A DNA stretch of 24,244 bases. It comes from Thermomucor indicae-seudaticae (Eukaryota > Mucoromycota > Mucoromycetes > Mucorales > Lichtheimiaceae). The DNA lies in assembly GCA_000787465.1 (NCBI GenBank), contig JSYX01000419.1, forward strand, positions 1 through 24,244, written 5' to 3'. The stretch's first letter is position 1. Each line of letters starts with the position of its first letter. Shown here piece after piece: positions 1 through 11,368 of this stretch. The position numbers and the translations under genes were made by a program. The notes under the pieces were generated by a model that was given only the letters and a program-made list of their open reading frames with translations, was not told where the DNA came from and searched no databases.

Positions 1-173
1 CACGGCTAATTGTTTACAATGGACGAATCAATGTTGATTACCATTGAGAGGTTGTACCAATGATCGGTATTGACGGACCATATGTTTACGGATACAACAC
101 CAGTGTCATTGACTTCAGTTGCTTGGCCTAAAGGTCGAGCATACGCTGCTGCATCTTCTTCCCCTTTTGCAGG

Positions 174-1457
174 TCATGAGCCGCACCTTTTCCGTATCGC
201 TTTCCTTACGCTGCTGAGATAGTCGGACCCGTCATTCGTGCCTTTCAGGATGAAGTCGACACGTTGCCGTGCTATTATTGGATCCACTTTGCGCAGCCCT
301 TGTTGACGGCAGAATAGCATTATGCACGCTTAACATAAAAGTGGTCCTGAGGAAGAAAGAGGCGATCCCAGAGCACGGCGTACAGATTCAGTCGCCGCCA
401 ACCTTCATGGTTGGTCATCGATTCAAGGCGCTTTGAGCGCCAAAGATTTTGTAAGCCGTCAATAATCGACCTTAGGTAGGCTTCGTTGTCTGACACTTCT
501 TTTCTGCCGAACAGCTCGGCCAAAAGAGCAGGGACATCTTCCTCGTTTTTGCAGGCTTCAAAAGACGATAGGATTTGTCGCTCCCCCAAGGTGACGGCAG
601 CCTTAAGGCTAGTCTTGTAGTGCTCCTTGATGCTGGCAACGTACGCCAAGAAACGTGCCGGGACTCTATGGCTGCAGAAATTCAAAACGCCATCCTCTCC
701 GACTTTGTCAATCAGGTACTCCGTTTTTTCGGGTATACTGAGCTCGCGGAATTTTCGAGGCGCCGGGCTACCTCGAGCATTGTATTGCTTATTCAGATTA
801 TCTTAGGCCTTCGTTATCAGGATTGCTTCCGCAACTGACGTTCCAAGTCGCTTCTGTTCCTGTTTCTGACGGTCCAAGAAGACCGCTTTGACTGTCGGCG
901 CGTCCATTATCCTCTTCACAAGTTGAGCAGGCGTGATGGCTTCCTCGGTGCCTGGCACTGAAAAAATCTGTTGAACCAGCAATCAGAAACGTTGCAGGAA
1001 CGTGACTGAAACTTCACATTTCTGTGGCGTTTCTGCTTGCAGTTATGTAACTTTCCGCGACCTATTTTCTAAACCTACTTCTGCTTTAATTTTTGAGCAT
1101 AAGGATGGCTCATAGCATATCACGAGCGTCTTACCGGTGTACTGGTTGGGATACCTCAGTCTCAATCCTCGAAAACCCGAGGAAAAGGTAGGGGACAAAC
1201 GCGGAACGTGGCGTTTCCACAGCCGGAACTTTGCAGAAACGTCCCATTTTTCGCCGTGTGGGTGCTACGCTGCATAGTCCTTCAACACCTCAGCATGCCA
1301 CTTTCCCAATAAATCCGCATCTTCTTCCGCGTCATCCGTCAGACCATACGAATCAAGTACTTTATTGATCAGTGCAAGCGAGTCCTAGTCGGTACGGCTC
1401 TTACAAGGCAGATAACTTTCGAATAATAACTTTAACCTTCGCCTCATTTTCAATAGG
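174..1457 (-). pseudogene. Decayed gene of an unrecognised, probably repeated fungal family
   Basis: Minus-strand coding remnants lie in order but are broken. A piece at about 1410-1457 reads ENEAKVKVIIRKLSAL. A second at about 1275-1380 includes LLGKWHAEVLKDY and ends in a stop. A third runs from a splice-acceptor-like TTTTTTCAG near 960 through LVKRIMDAPTVKAVFLDRQ, is cut by an in-frame TAA at 803-805, and continues in the same frame to a stop at 320-322 (NLWRSKRLESMTNHEGWRRL, then NLYAVLWDRLF). A fourth piece at 174-287, in another frame, reads RVDFILKGTNDGSDYLSS. The fixed order and strand argue for one old multi-exon gene with at least one nonsense and one frameshift change. The HEGW...LYxxLWDxLF...VDF pattern recalls large lineage-specific Mucorales families that sit near transposons. 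That is my impression only, and I cannot name a function. Confidence 0.42.
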
Positions 1458-2720
1458 GAAGACCTGTGTTATGTGTATGCGTTTCGGATGAGTAGCTGTA
1501 GCCCGGAAACAAATAGCAAAAGTGGGAAGAACGGTTGAAGCGTTTCAAACAGACTAGATACCAAACCAAATGACGAATACTAAAAAGAGTAAGACTGGAG
1601 CCACTACGCGGTGCTCTCAGAATAAATACTTACACAGACTCTCAAAACTCATCGCCTCGTATAGCAACCGAACTTCTCAGATAATTGAGATACAAAACAT
1701 ATCATGTCCGTTACCCTATGGACATGGGTATTGTTCCCTGCTGCGGGATGCTATTGGGAACTTAGACGGCAGACAGACACAATATCCTCATAAGACATTC
1801 TTCAAGCTCTGACCTAGACCTGTATAGAACGCCTACGAATGATTCAGTGATATAAACGGACAATATTGCGATGGAAGTTAATATTATGCGTTTTTCGATA
1901 GTAAAGGTTGATATAGTTACCTGTATTCCCGCACACCGCACGGCCAGCGCACCCATGCAACAAAGGCGAAAGACGATGACGTTGGCAACCGCCCCGCATG
2001 ACGAATCACTTAGACGTAACAAAGGAGGTTCTCAGACCCGCCCAGCACGATTGCAGTCTCAAAAGGCTTCCAAACTTGACAGCGCAATGATAACCAGACA
2101 GGTTTGCCGCCTCGGACATGGCGACATGACGTTCACATGCAGCGATGAAAGGCAGAGCGCCTTTAAGAAAAAGAACAGAAAGCAAAAGAAAGAAGACCAA
2201 CGAACAAAAACGAGTTTTTAGTCCGTTTTACACGGTCTGATGATGTCAGCCATAAGTTTAATGCAACTTGTATGTTTCATGTGATTCTTGGTGAAACCGG
2301 ATCCTCACTTGTTATCGAAAATCTTCTGGTGTTGTTGGCTATATATAGCATCCGGGTTCACATTCGGTTCGTAGAATATACAATAAGTCTAACAGGTTGG
2401 AATAATAATATTAAGACGGACCGGGAAGCCTAACTTTTGTTTCAATCAGGAGAATACAAGGTTGCAGTTTTAGATCTTGTTTTGGAAGATGGTCAATGAT
2501 GAGCCAGTAAATGCTAGGTTTATAGGTAAAGACTGCGTTGTGCAAATGATAAGGTGTCTGGCACACTGTGCTGGGCCAGTTCTGCTTGCCTATTAGCACT
2601 CTGAGCGATTTCCCTTTCGGATTTGACATGTCACCCCTTTCTTTCTTTGAAGACCATAGAAATATTATAATGGCTCATTTGATGACTGCGTACCTGATAA
2701 GCGCTGATTCGCTCGAAAGA
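1458..2720. other. Intergenic, no gene recognised
   Basis: Several short open frames occur on both strands (for example 1871-2221 plus, 2006-2200 minus, 2411-2629 minus). None shows a recognisable motif, paired splice sites or continuation into a longer model. The stretch is AT-richer than the gene-dense half and lies between a pseudogene and a transposon, so it is probably old repeat-derived DNA. I see no RNA gene, tandem repeat or array here. Confidence 0.5.
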
Positions 2721-2722
2721 TA

Positions 2723-2843
2723 CACTCTTTTCCAAAAGCAAAGTCGTTCTCAGCAAATTTTGAAGTCGCATGTTAACAGAAATAAAATTCGTAATTGCCC
2801 AAAAGTCTTTGCGTGCGCTGACAAATCAGATGTCGCATGCCCA
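2723..2843. repeat. Left terminal inverted repeat (121 bp)
   Basis: It pairs with 4256-4376. The differences are one base near the GTTAACA block and two in the segment around AATTGCCC (GTTACCC in the other arm). The inner 18 bases (2826-2843) encode the last five residues and stop of the transposase, so the repeat is partly coding. Confidence 0.95.
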
Positions 2844-4262
2844 CAGAACCACATCAGAGTTGCTCTCTGTTGCGACACTTGTCCAAGCATTTATAAGAAT
2901 GAGAGAGACAAAACCTTCGAAATCACTCAACCTTAAGTTGATGGATGCTTCGCTGATTCTGCTCATCAGAGTCTCGTTTTCCAAGAACCTGTTGCGTTTA
3001 ACTTTGCTCTTGACAACCGACCAGAACTGCTCAATGGGATTGAGCTCAGGCGCGTATGATGGAAGATATGCACAACGATATCCCCGAGATTCAATATACT
3101 GAGAGATATCGTCAGCCTTATGAATAGGAGCATTATCCATTACCAAGTAATGGCCTCTCATCTGCTCATATTTATCCATCTCATCCATTGTAGCCTTAAG
3201 GAAGCTAAGATAGTGTCCAGTTACAGTTCCTGTGCTTGTAAGCTCGGAATGACCCCCACGGTTTCTTTTCTTGGTTGGTGGCTGTGGAAGTCTCAAGCTG
3301 CACTTAATCAGACCTGATGCAGAGATTGCACCCAAGATTGTGGTCGTCCGTGCTCGTGTTTTTGGCACCGTGACCACCGCAGAGGACCCTTTTCTCGACC
3401 ATGCCATGCTGCACTTCATGTTAATATGGAAGGCAGACTCATCAAGAAAGACACAGTTTGTTCTAAAGTCCATATCAGTCTTGTCCCATTTGCGCACCCA
3501 GTCAAGGCGCTCTTGAATCTTAGCCTCGCTGTTCCTGTCTACAGGCTGAAACCGGGCTTTTTTCAGTGACAAGTTGCATTGTGTCCTCACAAACCGATAA
3601 AGAGTCGTTTTGGATAGCTTGAGTCCCTCAAATCTCTGAAGCAGTCGCTCCATCAACTGTTCTAGGACAACTGAAGGATTCTCATCAACGTATTCCAAAA
3701 TAACCTTCATATGCTCTTCATTAAGGATACGCGGACGACCATTTTTTTTACGTTTCTCAAAAATGCTGTCACGGTCCTTTTCATACTGTAAGGCCCACTT
3801 TTGTGCTGTACGAACATGTATCCCTAGCTGCTTTGCAGCGGCTGATGCACTTAAAACCTTCTCAAACATCAGGTTAAAGAATCTCACTTTGTCCTGGTCC
3901 GTGTAGATTGTACAAGTTCGCTTGGGAGTTGCTTCTCTCATACGGATGTCTATATCCTTTGGCTCGTCGATATGCATAGGAAAGGACTCGCAGTTGCGCT
4001 CGCAAGCTATATTGCGCAAATACTGTGTGTGAGAACTCACAGTTTGAAGAGCGTACACCTCCTCATCAACGATATAGTCCATGGGCTCAGGCCTGCATTG
4101 CTCATCAACAACATGATCCTGCCCGTCTTCATAAAAAAACTGATTGCTCATTTCAATATGTGCAATGTGTATGGAACAAGGAAAGCTGGGGACCTGAAAA
4201 GGTAACATGTTTATATAGTGATGACCATGCCAAGGCTTCTGTGCGACAACTTTTCTGGGCAT
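2826..4262 (-). CDS. IS630/Tc1-type DD34E transposase
   Basis: Catalyses cut-and-paste transposition of the surrounding element. The 478-codon frame has an N-terminal helix-turn-helix region (about residues 122-176, with VLSASAAAKQLGIHVRTAQK), a linker rich in basic residues (EKRKKNGRPR), and a second helical DNA-binding segment to about 232. The RNase-H-like DDE core follows: FLDES (D274), VMDNAPIHKAD (D376) and NPIEQFW (E411). There are 34 residues between the last two, as in Tc1-type enzymes. All three acidic residues are present and no stop or frameshift is seen. The first ATG (4262) lies inside the terminal repeat. A second ATG at 4151 (MSNQFFYEDG) would give 441 residues and is an equally plausible start. 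No intron is needed. Two short plus-strand open frames across it are shadows. Confidence 0.93.
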   Translation of the reverse strand: MPRKVVAQKPWHGHHYINMLPFQVPSFPCSIHIAHIEMSNQFFYEDGQDHVVDEQCRPEPMDYIVDEEVYALQTVSSHTQYLRNIACERNCESFPMHIDEPKDIDIRMREATPKRTCTIYTDQDKVRFFNLMFEKVLSASAAAKQLGIHVRTAQKWALQYEKDRDSIFEKRKKNGRPRILNEEHMKVILEYVDENPSVVLEQLMERLLQRFEGLKLSKTTLYRFVRTQCNLSLKKARFQPVDRNSEAKIQERLDWVRKWDKTDMDFRTNCVFLDESAFHINMKCSMAWSRKGSSAVVTVPKTRARTTTILGAISASGLIKCSLRLPQPPTKKRNRGGHSELTSTGTVTGHYLSFLKATMDEMDKYEQMRGHYLVMDNAPIHKADDISQYIESRGYRCAYLPSYAPELNPIEQFWSVVKSKVKRNRFLENETLMSRISEASINLRLSDFEGFVSLILINAWTSVATESNSDVVLWACDI

Positions 4263-4376
4263 GCGACATCTGATTTGTCAGCGCACGCAAAGACTTTTGG
4301 GTAACTACGAATTTTATTTTTGTTAACATGCGACTTCAAAATTTGCTGAGAACGACTTTGCTTTTGGAAAAGAGTG
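4256..4376. repeat. Right terminal inverted repeat (121 bp)
   Basis: This is the inverted partner of 2723-2843. Its innermost bases (4260-4262) carry the most upstream ATG of the transposase frame. The transposase promoter, if internal, must lie in or just inside this repeat. Confidence 0.95.
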
Positions 4377-4378
4377 TA

Positions 4379-5246
4379 TAAAAAAAACGATGATTAAAGA
4401 GAGAGGATGTTTGGTTGTCGAATTTTCAAATTTGGGAGTCATGACTCGTTAGGGCATCCCGATCTTTGTTAAAAGATAGTAGCGTTCTTCCCTCGTTTCG
4501 CTCCAGAGAACGCTAAGCGGAACCTCTGCGTAGAGATTTGGCAACGGCTTCATTGCCATGACAGCTTGGGAAAACGGAGGGCAGGGCCCGCCTAGTTAGA
4601 AGATATGCTCATACCTTTTTGAAGAAAAGCAGAACCAGTTTCGGTCTACTGCTGTGCGTCAGGGAAACGGCGAGGAACAAAGCGTAAAGGAGCAGGTCCG
4701 TCTTCCGGGATCATGTTGCAGGACGGTATATAAGATCCAGTAATTGGTTTTAGGAAACATTGACGATGCATTTTACGAAGCACATCGAGATGTGCAAATT
4801 GCGTTTACTTCTCTCGAATGTGCACCGTAACATTGTACAACGAAGATTCGACAGTCGTTCCAAATGCTCCTCCGAGATATACGAAGGTTATCGATTTGCT
4901 TCGTCGGTATATCATTCTGAGGCATGAATAGATCATCCACCGGGCTTCTGAAATAGCACATGATGAACGAGACATTGCTATTGTCAAACTGACCAATGTT
5001 TATTGAACTTTAGATATAAATTGCTGGATGACTTAGTGGCCCCTTTTGGTTTCGCCGCGTGCACCTTGAGTTCTGGTGTCGAGCTGCTTCAAAGCAACCG
5101 AAATACCATCTCTGCATGAACAGCGCGGCTTACTGGTTTATTGCGTCAGTGACAACAATGGTCTGCCATTACGCCGCTGATTGCTGGAAAGTCGCCTATA
5201 TGTAGTTGTTCGTTCACTTTGTCTGGATGCTTCTCGAACACGACCA
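4379..5246. other. Transposon-flank spacer, no gene recognised
   Basis: Short frames occur only, such as overlapping minus-strand ones at 4773-4996. These could be the eroded 3' part of the adjacent MULE transposase, but I cannot match them to it. A small hairpin-like inverted repeat, AGCGTTCT...AGAACGCT, lies near 4481-4513. No RNA gene or tandem repeat was seen. Confidence 0.4.
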
Positions 5247-6131
5247 TCATTCAGTTCCTACAACAATATCATACCGAATCGTTGGGCTTTGTAGTTCGGC
5301 GTTGATGACTTTTTCGCAACTCACCATATGGAAACGGACATCATATAGAACTTGGAGCACAGTATCGACGGATGCCATGAGTGCTGGCTCATTATCCACT
5401 GTAAAGATCGCAGGTTCAATTCCTGTCTGCTTCACCAGGCCACAGCACTGTGCTGGGACATCGAGCGAACCACGTGTAGGGTTTCCTCTGACACCCCCAA
5501 TACAGAATGATTTGGGGTTGGGAAAGCCAATATTCGCCGTCCCCACAACGTCGATAAACAGCCATTTGTTATGTTTGTACATAGCGTCGATAGAAATGGA
5601 GCCGATCATGCGCGAAGAAAAATGTAACGCAAAATTCATTTTGCCATCAAAATGGATCCTATCCTGCAATGTGTGTATCAACTGCAACAAGGCATAGCTA
5701 TCGAATACAGCTTGTCGCAAGTTGGAAGTAATCCTTTAGCGTTGGATGGTAACCTCGTTCCATCAAGAAGCTATATACTCATCACGCCATTGCCGCTACG
5801 CGCGTTTATCCGTCTGTATCTCTGCCTTCTTGATCCAGACGACGATTTATAGGGCAAGAAGAGTATGCATCCAGTGCGTTCCTCGGAATTCTTGTATATA
5901 TACTCTCTCCATTCTGTGCGACGTACAGATACCGGTTTTACGCGGACCTTATACGGGCACTTCAATCTCCCGGGATCCCTTTATGTCTCTATCCGCAGAA
6001 CCATAGCGAAACCACTGGCAGTCCGCGAATGTCTTGGATATGGATTTCCTAAGGAGTCCAGAATCCGGTCTTATCGAATAACCTAGTCCAACGAGAAACT
6101 CAACTCGAACTGAGACGTTAACATAATACAA
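5247..6131 (-). pseudogene. Degenerate Mutator-like (MULE) transposase remnant
   Basis: Three minus-strand blocks in successive frames match the order of a MULE transposase. Block 1 (ending near 5970) is a basic N-terminal part. Block 2 (about 5965-5771) begins with CPYKVRVKPVS and contains REYIYKNSEERTGC, the style of the FAR1/FLYWCH zinc-binding domain; it ends at a stop. Block 3 (5720-5247) has ALLQLIHTLQDRIHF, then SIDAMYKHNKWLFIDVVGTA and TVDNEPALMASVDTVL. These resemble the family's MDxTYKTNxFxxPLLxxVG and TDrExALMxAIDxVFP core motifs, followed by a HxxxCxxxxN-like stretch. Frame changes between blocks and several stops mark it as dead. No terminal repeats or target duplication were found. 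The assignment rests on remembered motif order, so it is probable rather than proven. Confidence 0.6.
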
Positions 6132-6703
6132 CTAGTACATCTACCGCAAATATAATACTCGTCGTAATTTGTGGTAACGTGTGGGCACAGTTTTGCAAAA
6201 CAAATTCTTCAACGCCGTGAAATCTGTGTTGTAGCTGCCCATTGAACTGATTTTGCCGAAAAAACGACACGAAGGTCGTTGTAATGGCAAACTCTTCTAT
6301 TATTATGGCTTATCCAGTCGACTGACCTAACCATACCTCAGAGCCGATTGGCATGAAAAGCCTACATTAGACAACTTCCAGCCTCGCCAATCTGAGAAGT
6401 GCAGTCAATTTTCCGTGGACTCATTACTGGAGACAGGAGGGAGGCATGGCGGAGGTAGGCGAAAACTGAGAAGTGGGCCCGCATACTGGGTTTTTAAGCG
6501 GAGATTCTCAGGTTGGGCGGGCGCGATTTTCTACCTTCTCTGTCTCAATTTTCCAGCAACGTTTTCTGTTTTTCTTTTCTTTTCTTTTTTCGTTATCGGC
6601 ACAAGGTTTTCGCAAAAAATAGCCCGGAGCTGAAAAGCGAGCGTGCGTGCGTGCGTCATTGGAAAAGGAAAGAAACATCCGGCAAGGGGCGCATTTGTTG
6701 CCA
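6132..6703 (+). promoter_or_regulatory. Upstream region of the hybrid kinase gene
   Basis: No gene was recognised. The last 250 bp hold a pyrimidine-rich tract (about 6535-6595, runs of TTTTCT), a CCAAT at about 6382, and a GCGT repeat (four units, about 6641-6656) some 50 bp before the chosen start codon. These fit a fungal promoter and 5' leader, but no specific factor site or TATA box can be named. Confidence 0.4.
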
Positions 6704-9700
6704 ATGGTTATTGCAATGACGCAGTTCAACAATGATCTCGAAATTAACGGCTATACACTAAAGACACCCAAAATGTTGGGTGGCGTGGATAATGTTGCCA
6801 TTGCCTATGGACAAAGGTACATACATGTGTATCGCAGGTCGCAAGCTCCTAACTAAAAGGCTTGCTAGGAATCGGGATAGATTGCCCGTTGTGGCCAAAT
6901 TGTCCTATCAGACTTTACGGTTGGAAAGAGAATATCATATTGTTAAACGCCTGTACAGGAACGCCGACGCAAAACAATTGTTATGTCAACCTCTTGAAAA
7001 GATCATGTTACCGAATGGACTTGTTGTCCTTATTTTTGCAGACTATGGTATATCGTCGAGATATAAGGCACAAGAGAAAGGAAAGCTTAATGTCTCTTTT
7101 CAGGTACCAATCGATTAGAATCCTATCAACCTTCATCATCAACAACAACCACCGCCGAAGAGGATCGATCCTCAACATCACCACCATTGCTCGATTTACA
7201 GACTTTTCTAGACTTTGCCATTCAATGCTGTCATTGCCTGGAGCTAGTACACAAACATCAAAGTAAGTAAAGTCTGGGGATGGTGATGATGATGTAATGG
7301 TTTACTGATTAAAAAATTCCATCCAATAGTCGTCCATGGTGAAATCAAACTGAGTGCGTTCTTGTGGCCTGAAAAGGAGACTGTAAAGATCTGGAATTTT
7401 GGCAGTGGGGCCCGAAGTCTGGAAGCCCATTTAACATCCGAAGGTTGGCGAAAAACCATCCATCGCAGTGCAGCTGATCATTTTGGCTGGGAAATGCTGG
7501 TTTACATGTCTCCGGAGCAGACGGGCAGAACTACCTTTCAACCTGATCATCGAACCGATCTTTATAGTCTCGGCATCACCTTCTTTATCGTCCTGACTCG
7601 CTCCATTCCGTTTGCTCATAATAGCCCAATGGAAATTGTTCATAGCGTTCTGAATCGCAAGATACCGGCGGTCCATCAGGTCCGCCCCGATATACCCGTT
7701 GTTATTTCCTCCATTATAGAAAAATTGACCAACAAGGTAAACCGTTATCTGGTCGGTGTACTCTCTTAGGAAAAACCCTGACGTTTTCTTTCGAATCAAA
7801 AGTCGCCAGATGAGCGTTATTCAAGTGCGCACGGGTTGCGCGAAGATCTAAAAGAATGTCAGCGACAGCTTGAAAAATCCCAGGTATGTTTTTCCCGCAG
7901 AAAAGCAATACTGTGAATTAACGGAAGTGAGATTTGTGTATAGAATATCTGCCCTTTCCCACTGGGCCAATATGACATTGCGAGTGTATTTACGTTGCCG
8001 AATGCCTGCTTTGGTCGAGAGAAGGAAATAGAGTTGATTAGCAATGTGATACGGCGGACAGCATATCAGTGTGGCCACCATTACCACCGTCATCATTCAC
8101 GACGAGCAGCAGCACGTATGGAAAGCAAGAAATCAACAACAACGACTGCTACTACAACATTGATCGAGAAGAATGGCGGTTGTGCTCAACGGAAGAAACG
8201 TTCGACGGAAATTGTGGCTATTCATGGCGCAGCTGGTGTAGGCAAATCGACTTTGGTGCGTAATATTCAGCAGGTGGCGCGTGAATACGGTTATGTGGCG
8301 ATTGCGAAATTCGACCGACGTAGTCCTATGCCGTACGGTTGTATATTACGGTGCATGAGTATCTTCTTCAAGAATATTTTATCGGAGCTGCCTTCCGAAG
8401 TCGACCGATTCTCAGCCATGCTCAAGGAACAACTTGGTCCGCAGGCTGTCTCGCAACTACCGACACTATTACTCGACAATGTCCCGGAAATCAAAATCTT
8501 CCTAGGTAACCCTCAAGCCAGTAAAGAATGTGAGAGTGATATGGGTGGCAGCGAAATCAAGACTCGGTTTCATTCCGCGTTTACGGAAATCTTTCAAGTC
8601 ATGGTACGATTCAGATTTGTCACTTTGGTAAGTAGCGTTGTTTGTGTTACACAAGAGGAGGCCATTGAAATTTTCTTTTTTTAGTTTCTGGAAGATCTGC
8701 ATCAAGCCGGTTTGTATAAATTTGGTGCTGCGTTACACAATACTGCCATTGACTGTGTCACCATATGATTAGATGAAGCATCCATTGAATTGTTGCAGTC
8801 ACTGATTTCGGCAAAACTGCAATTCTTGGTGATCATGACTTACCGTCGCCAGGAGATCTCAGAGGCTATCACTGAATGGTTAAGCAGTAGTGACCATTGT
8901 AGCTCTGTCAGCTATGTGAAACTCGAGAACCTGGATCAAGCAGCACTGATGGAACTTGTGCGAACACCGATGCATCGGGACCGCGAGATTGACAGAGTCT
9001 TGTTAACGCCCTTGGTGGATTTTGTGTACAAAAAGACGCGTGGAAATCCGTTTTATGCTTGTCAGCTGCTGGCTACGCTAGAGAAAAAGGGGCTTCTATA
9101 TTTCCAGTGGGAACAAGGACGCTGGGAGTACAATCTGCCAGAAATTGAAAAGGCGTTAGTCCACGAAATGGGCGAAAAGAATGATGCAGACATTGACGTG
9201 GAGTTCTTGGTGCGACGGTTAAAGGAGTTGCCACGGGACGGTCGCAAGTTTTTAAAATGGGCATCGTTTATAGGCAACAATTTCTCGTTTGAGACCGTAC
9301 GTTATCTGATGATGGAATGCGAGCCCGAAACATCGGAGATGGATAGCGACAATGAATACGAGGAGGAGTTCTCGCCCATGTCGTCGTCGCCTATGAAGGA
9401 AGGTGTAGTGGATATGACGCGCAAGAATGATGCGATTAATGGTTTACAGTCGGCTCTGCAGCAAGGGTTTATCGAGGCCTTCTCGAATGACGAGTTTGGG
9501 TTCAGTCATGACCGGTATTCACAAGCCGCCATGATGCTGGCCAAGCCAGAAAAGCGTGAGCTGCTGCATCTGAAGATTGCGTCGTATTTCATGGATCAGC
9601 CAAACGTAGACACGTTTTGGGTGGCTGACCATATCAAGGCTGCGGTGCACTTGATCAAGCCGTTCGAAAAGAAAGCCAAGCATCGTGCCTTGTTGATCCA

Positions 9701-11333
9701 GGCTGGCGATAAGGCGTATGGTTCAGGCGCCCATAACTTGGCCTTTTCTTATTATATGAGCGCTCGCGAATTGTTGAGCCATGATCCGTGGACGAACGGG
9801 CATGACTCCAAGTACCAAGAGACGCTGCACTTGTTTACACGCTTGGCAGAGATCAGTTGGTTTATGGGCAATGACATGACAACCGATCTGTTAAACACCA
9901 TCTTTAAGAATGCCACGTCTGCCATTGATCGAGCTGCAGCGTATCGCATTCTCCACCGATACCATTTCTCACGCAAAGAGCATCAAAAGAATTCTTCCAT
10001 CTTGCTCGAGTGTCTTGCTGAGCTGGGTATTGACAATATGACCATTGACTTGTCCGATAACGAGCTGCGAGAGCTGTACGAGGCAACGCGGAAAGAAGTC
10101 TTGGCGGTTGGGCTGAACAAGATGGCAGAGTTACCAGTGTGCGATAGTCGGCTAATCCGGACGCGACTCCTGATTTTGGAAGAGTTTTGTTTGTGGGCCA
10201 ACTGGATGAACGACACCAGGGCCATGCTGTCAGCCGGTTCGCGTCTGGTGGTGTTGACATTGAAGCACGGTACGTCACCCACGACCGGCGTCGGGTTTGT
10301 CTTCTTCGGTATTGCTGCCATGCAGCTTTTCAAAGCCTACGAGTTTGGGCAGCAGATTGGCGAGGTCGGGGTGTCGCTATGCGACAAGTATGGCGGGAAT
10401 TCCGAATCTGCGCGCGCGCGTTATCTGTACGGTGCGTTCTTGAGTTCGTGGAAGTACCATTACCGGGACTCGCTACCCATGTTTCGGCAGGCCTTGAAGC
10501 AGAGTCTACTCGGTGGGGACAGAATCTATGCCACGTTTTCGCACTTGCATATTGTGATGGGCATGCTGCTTTGTGGAGCGCACATGTCTGACACACTGCG
10601 TGAAGCTAAACTGTGCCTGGATGAAGTGATTGGGTGGAACGAATCGATTGGAACCTCGATCCTGGTGACCACGATTATCCGGATGGTACTGGCGCTACAG
10701 GGCAAGACGTACTTGACGGAAGAGGGCATTTTTGACGACAAGGATTTCCAGGATGCGACATTTGTGGCCGACATGTATGAGCAGAACCCGGATTCCGGTT
10801 TACCCATGTACTGGTACTTTGCGATCAAGTTGATTGTGCTGGTCGTGTATGGTTATGATGAGGCGGCGTTCAAGATTGGGCAAAAGTATGCACAGTTGGC
10901 GGATATGCAGCCTTCGCATCGGCACACGCATCTAATGCTCTTTTTCCATTGTCTTGCCATGGTCCGACTGATTCGGGCCGGCAAGGGCGACTTTGTAAAA
11001 CAGATTGAAAAGCACCGAGATACGTTGAAGGAATGGGCCAAGCATTCACCTGTCAACCTGGAAATGTTTGTGTCACTGATTGATGCAGAACTGGCATCGC
11101 TCACGCCCGAGATACGACGCGCGGAACAGCTCTATGATTTGGCGATCGATCAAGCGAAACGCGGGCAATGGAATCTGGAATTGAGCATCATGTATGAGTT
11201 TGCGGGCGAATACTATATCCGAAGCGGGTCAAGGCACGTGGGTACGCTGTTGATTGAAAAGGCTGTAGCTGGCTACCGACATACGGGCTGCTATGGTAAA
11301 GCAAATCAGTTGGAGCGGTTACATCATTTGAGT

Positions 11334-11368
<35 letters not shown>

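Larger units (their letters stand above)
2723..4376 (-). mobile_element. Complete IS630/Tc1-mariner-type DNA transposon with TIRs and TA duplication
   Basis: The element is 1654 bp. It begins CACTCTTTTCC and ends GGAAAAGAGTG, and is flanked by TA at 2721-2722 and at 4377-4378, the target duplication expected of the IS630/Tc1/mariner superfamily. The left (2723-2843) and right (4256-4376) ends are inverted repeats of 121 bp. Comparing them by eye I count three mismatches. The single gene inside, on the minus strand, is uninterrupted. Near-identical repeats, a matched target duplication and an intact transposase together suggest a recent, possibly still mobile copy. Confidence 0.95.

Noticed and set aside
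320..685. 121-codon minus-strand frame as a complete small gene
   Set aside because: The same frame continues upstream past 685 to an in-frame stop at 803-805 and coding-like sequence resumes beyond it, so this is an inner fragment of a decayed gene.
5408..5445. tRNA-like 3' half: GGTTCAATTCC B-box followed by CTGCTTCACCA
   Set aside because: No A-box, D-arm or well-paired anticodon arm at the right distance, and the acceptor pairs only at an 81-nt spacing. The minus strand here reads as part of the MULE transposase core.
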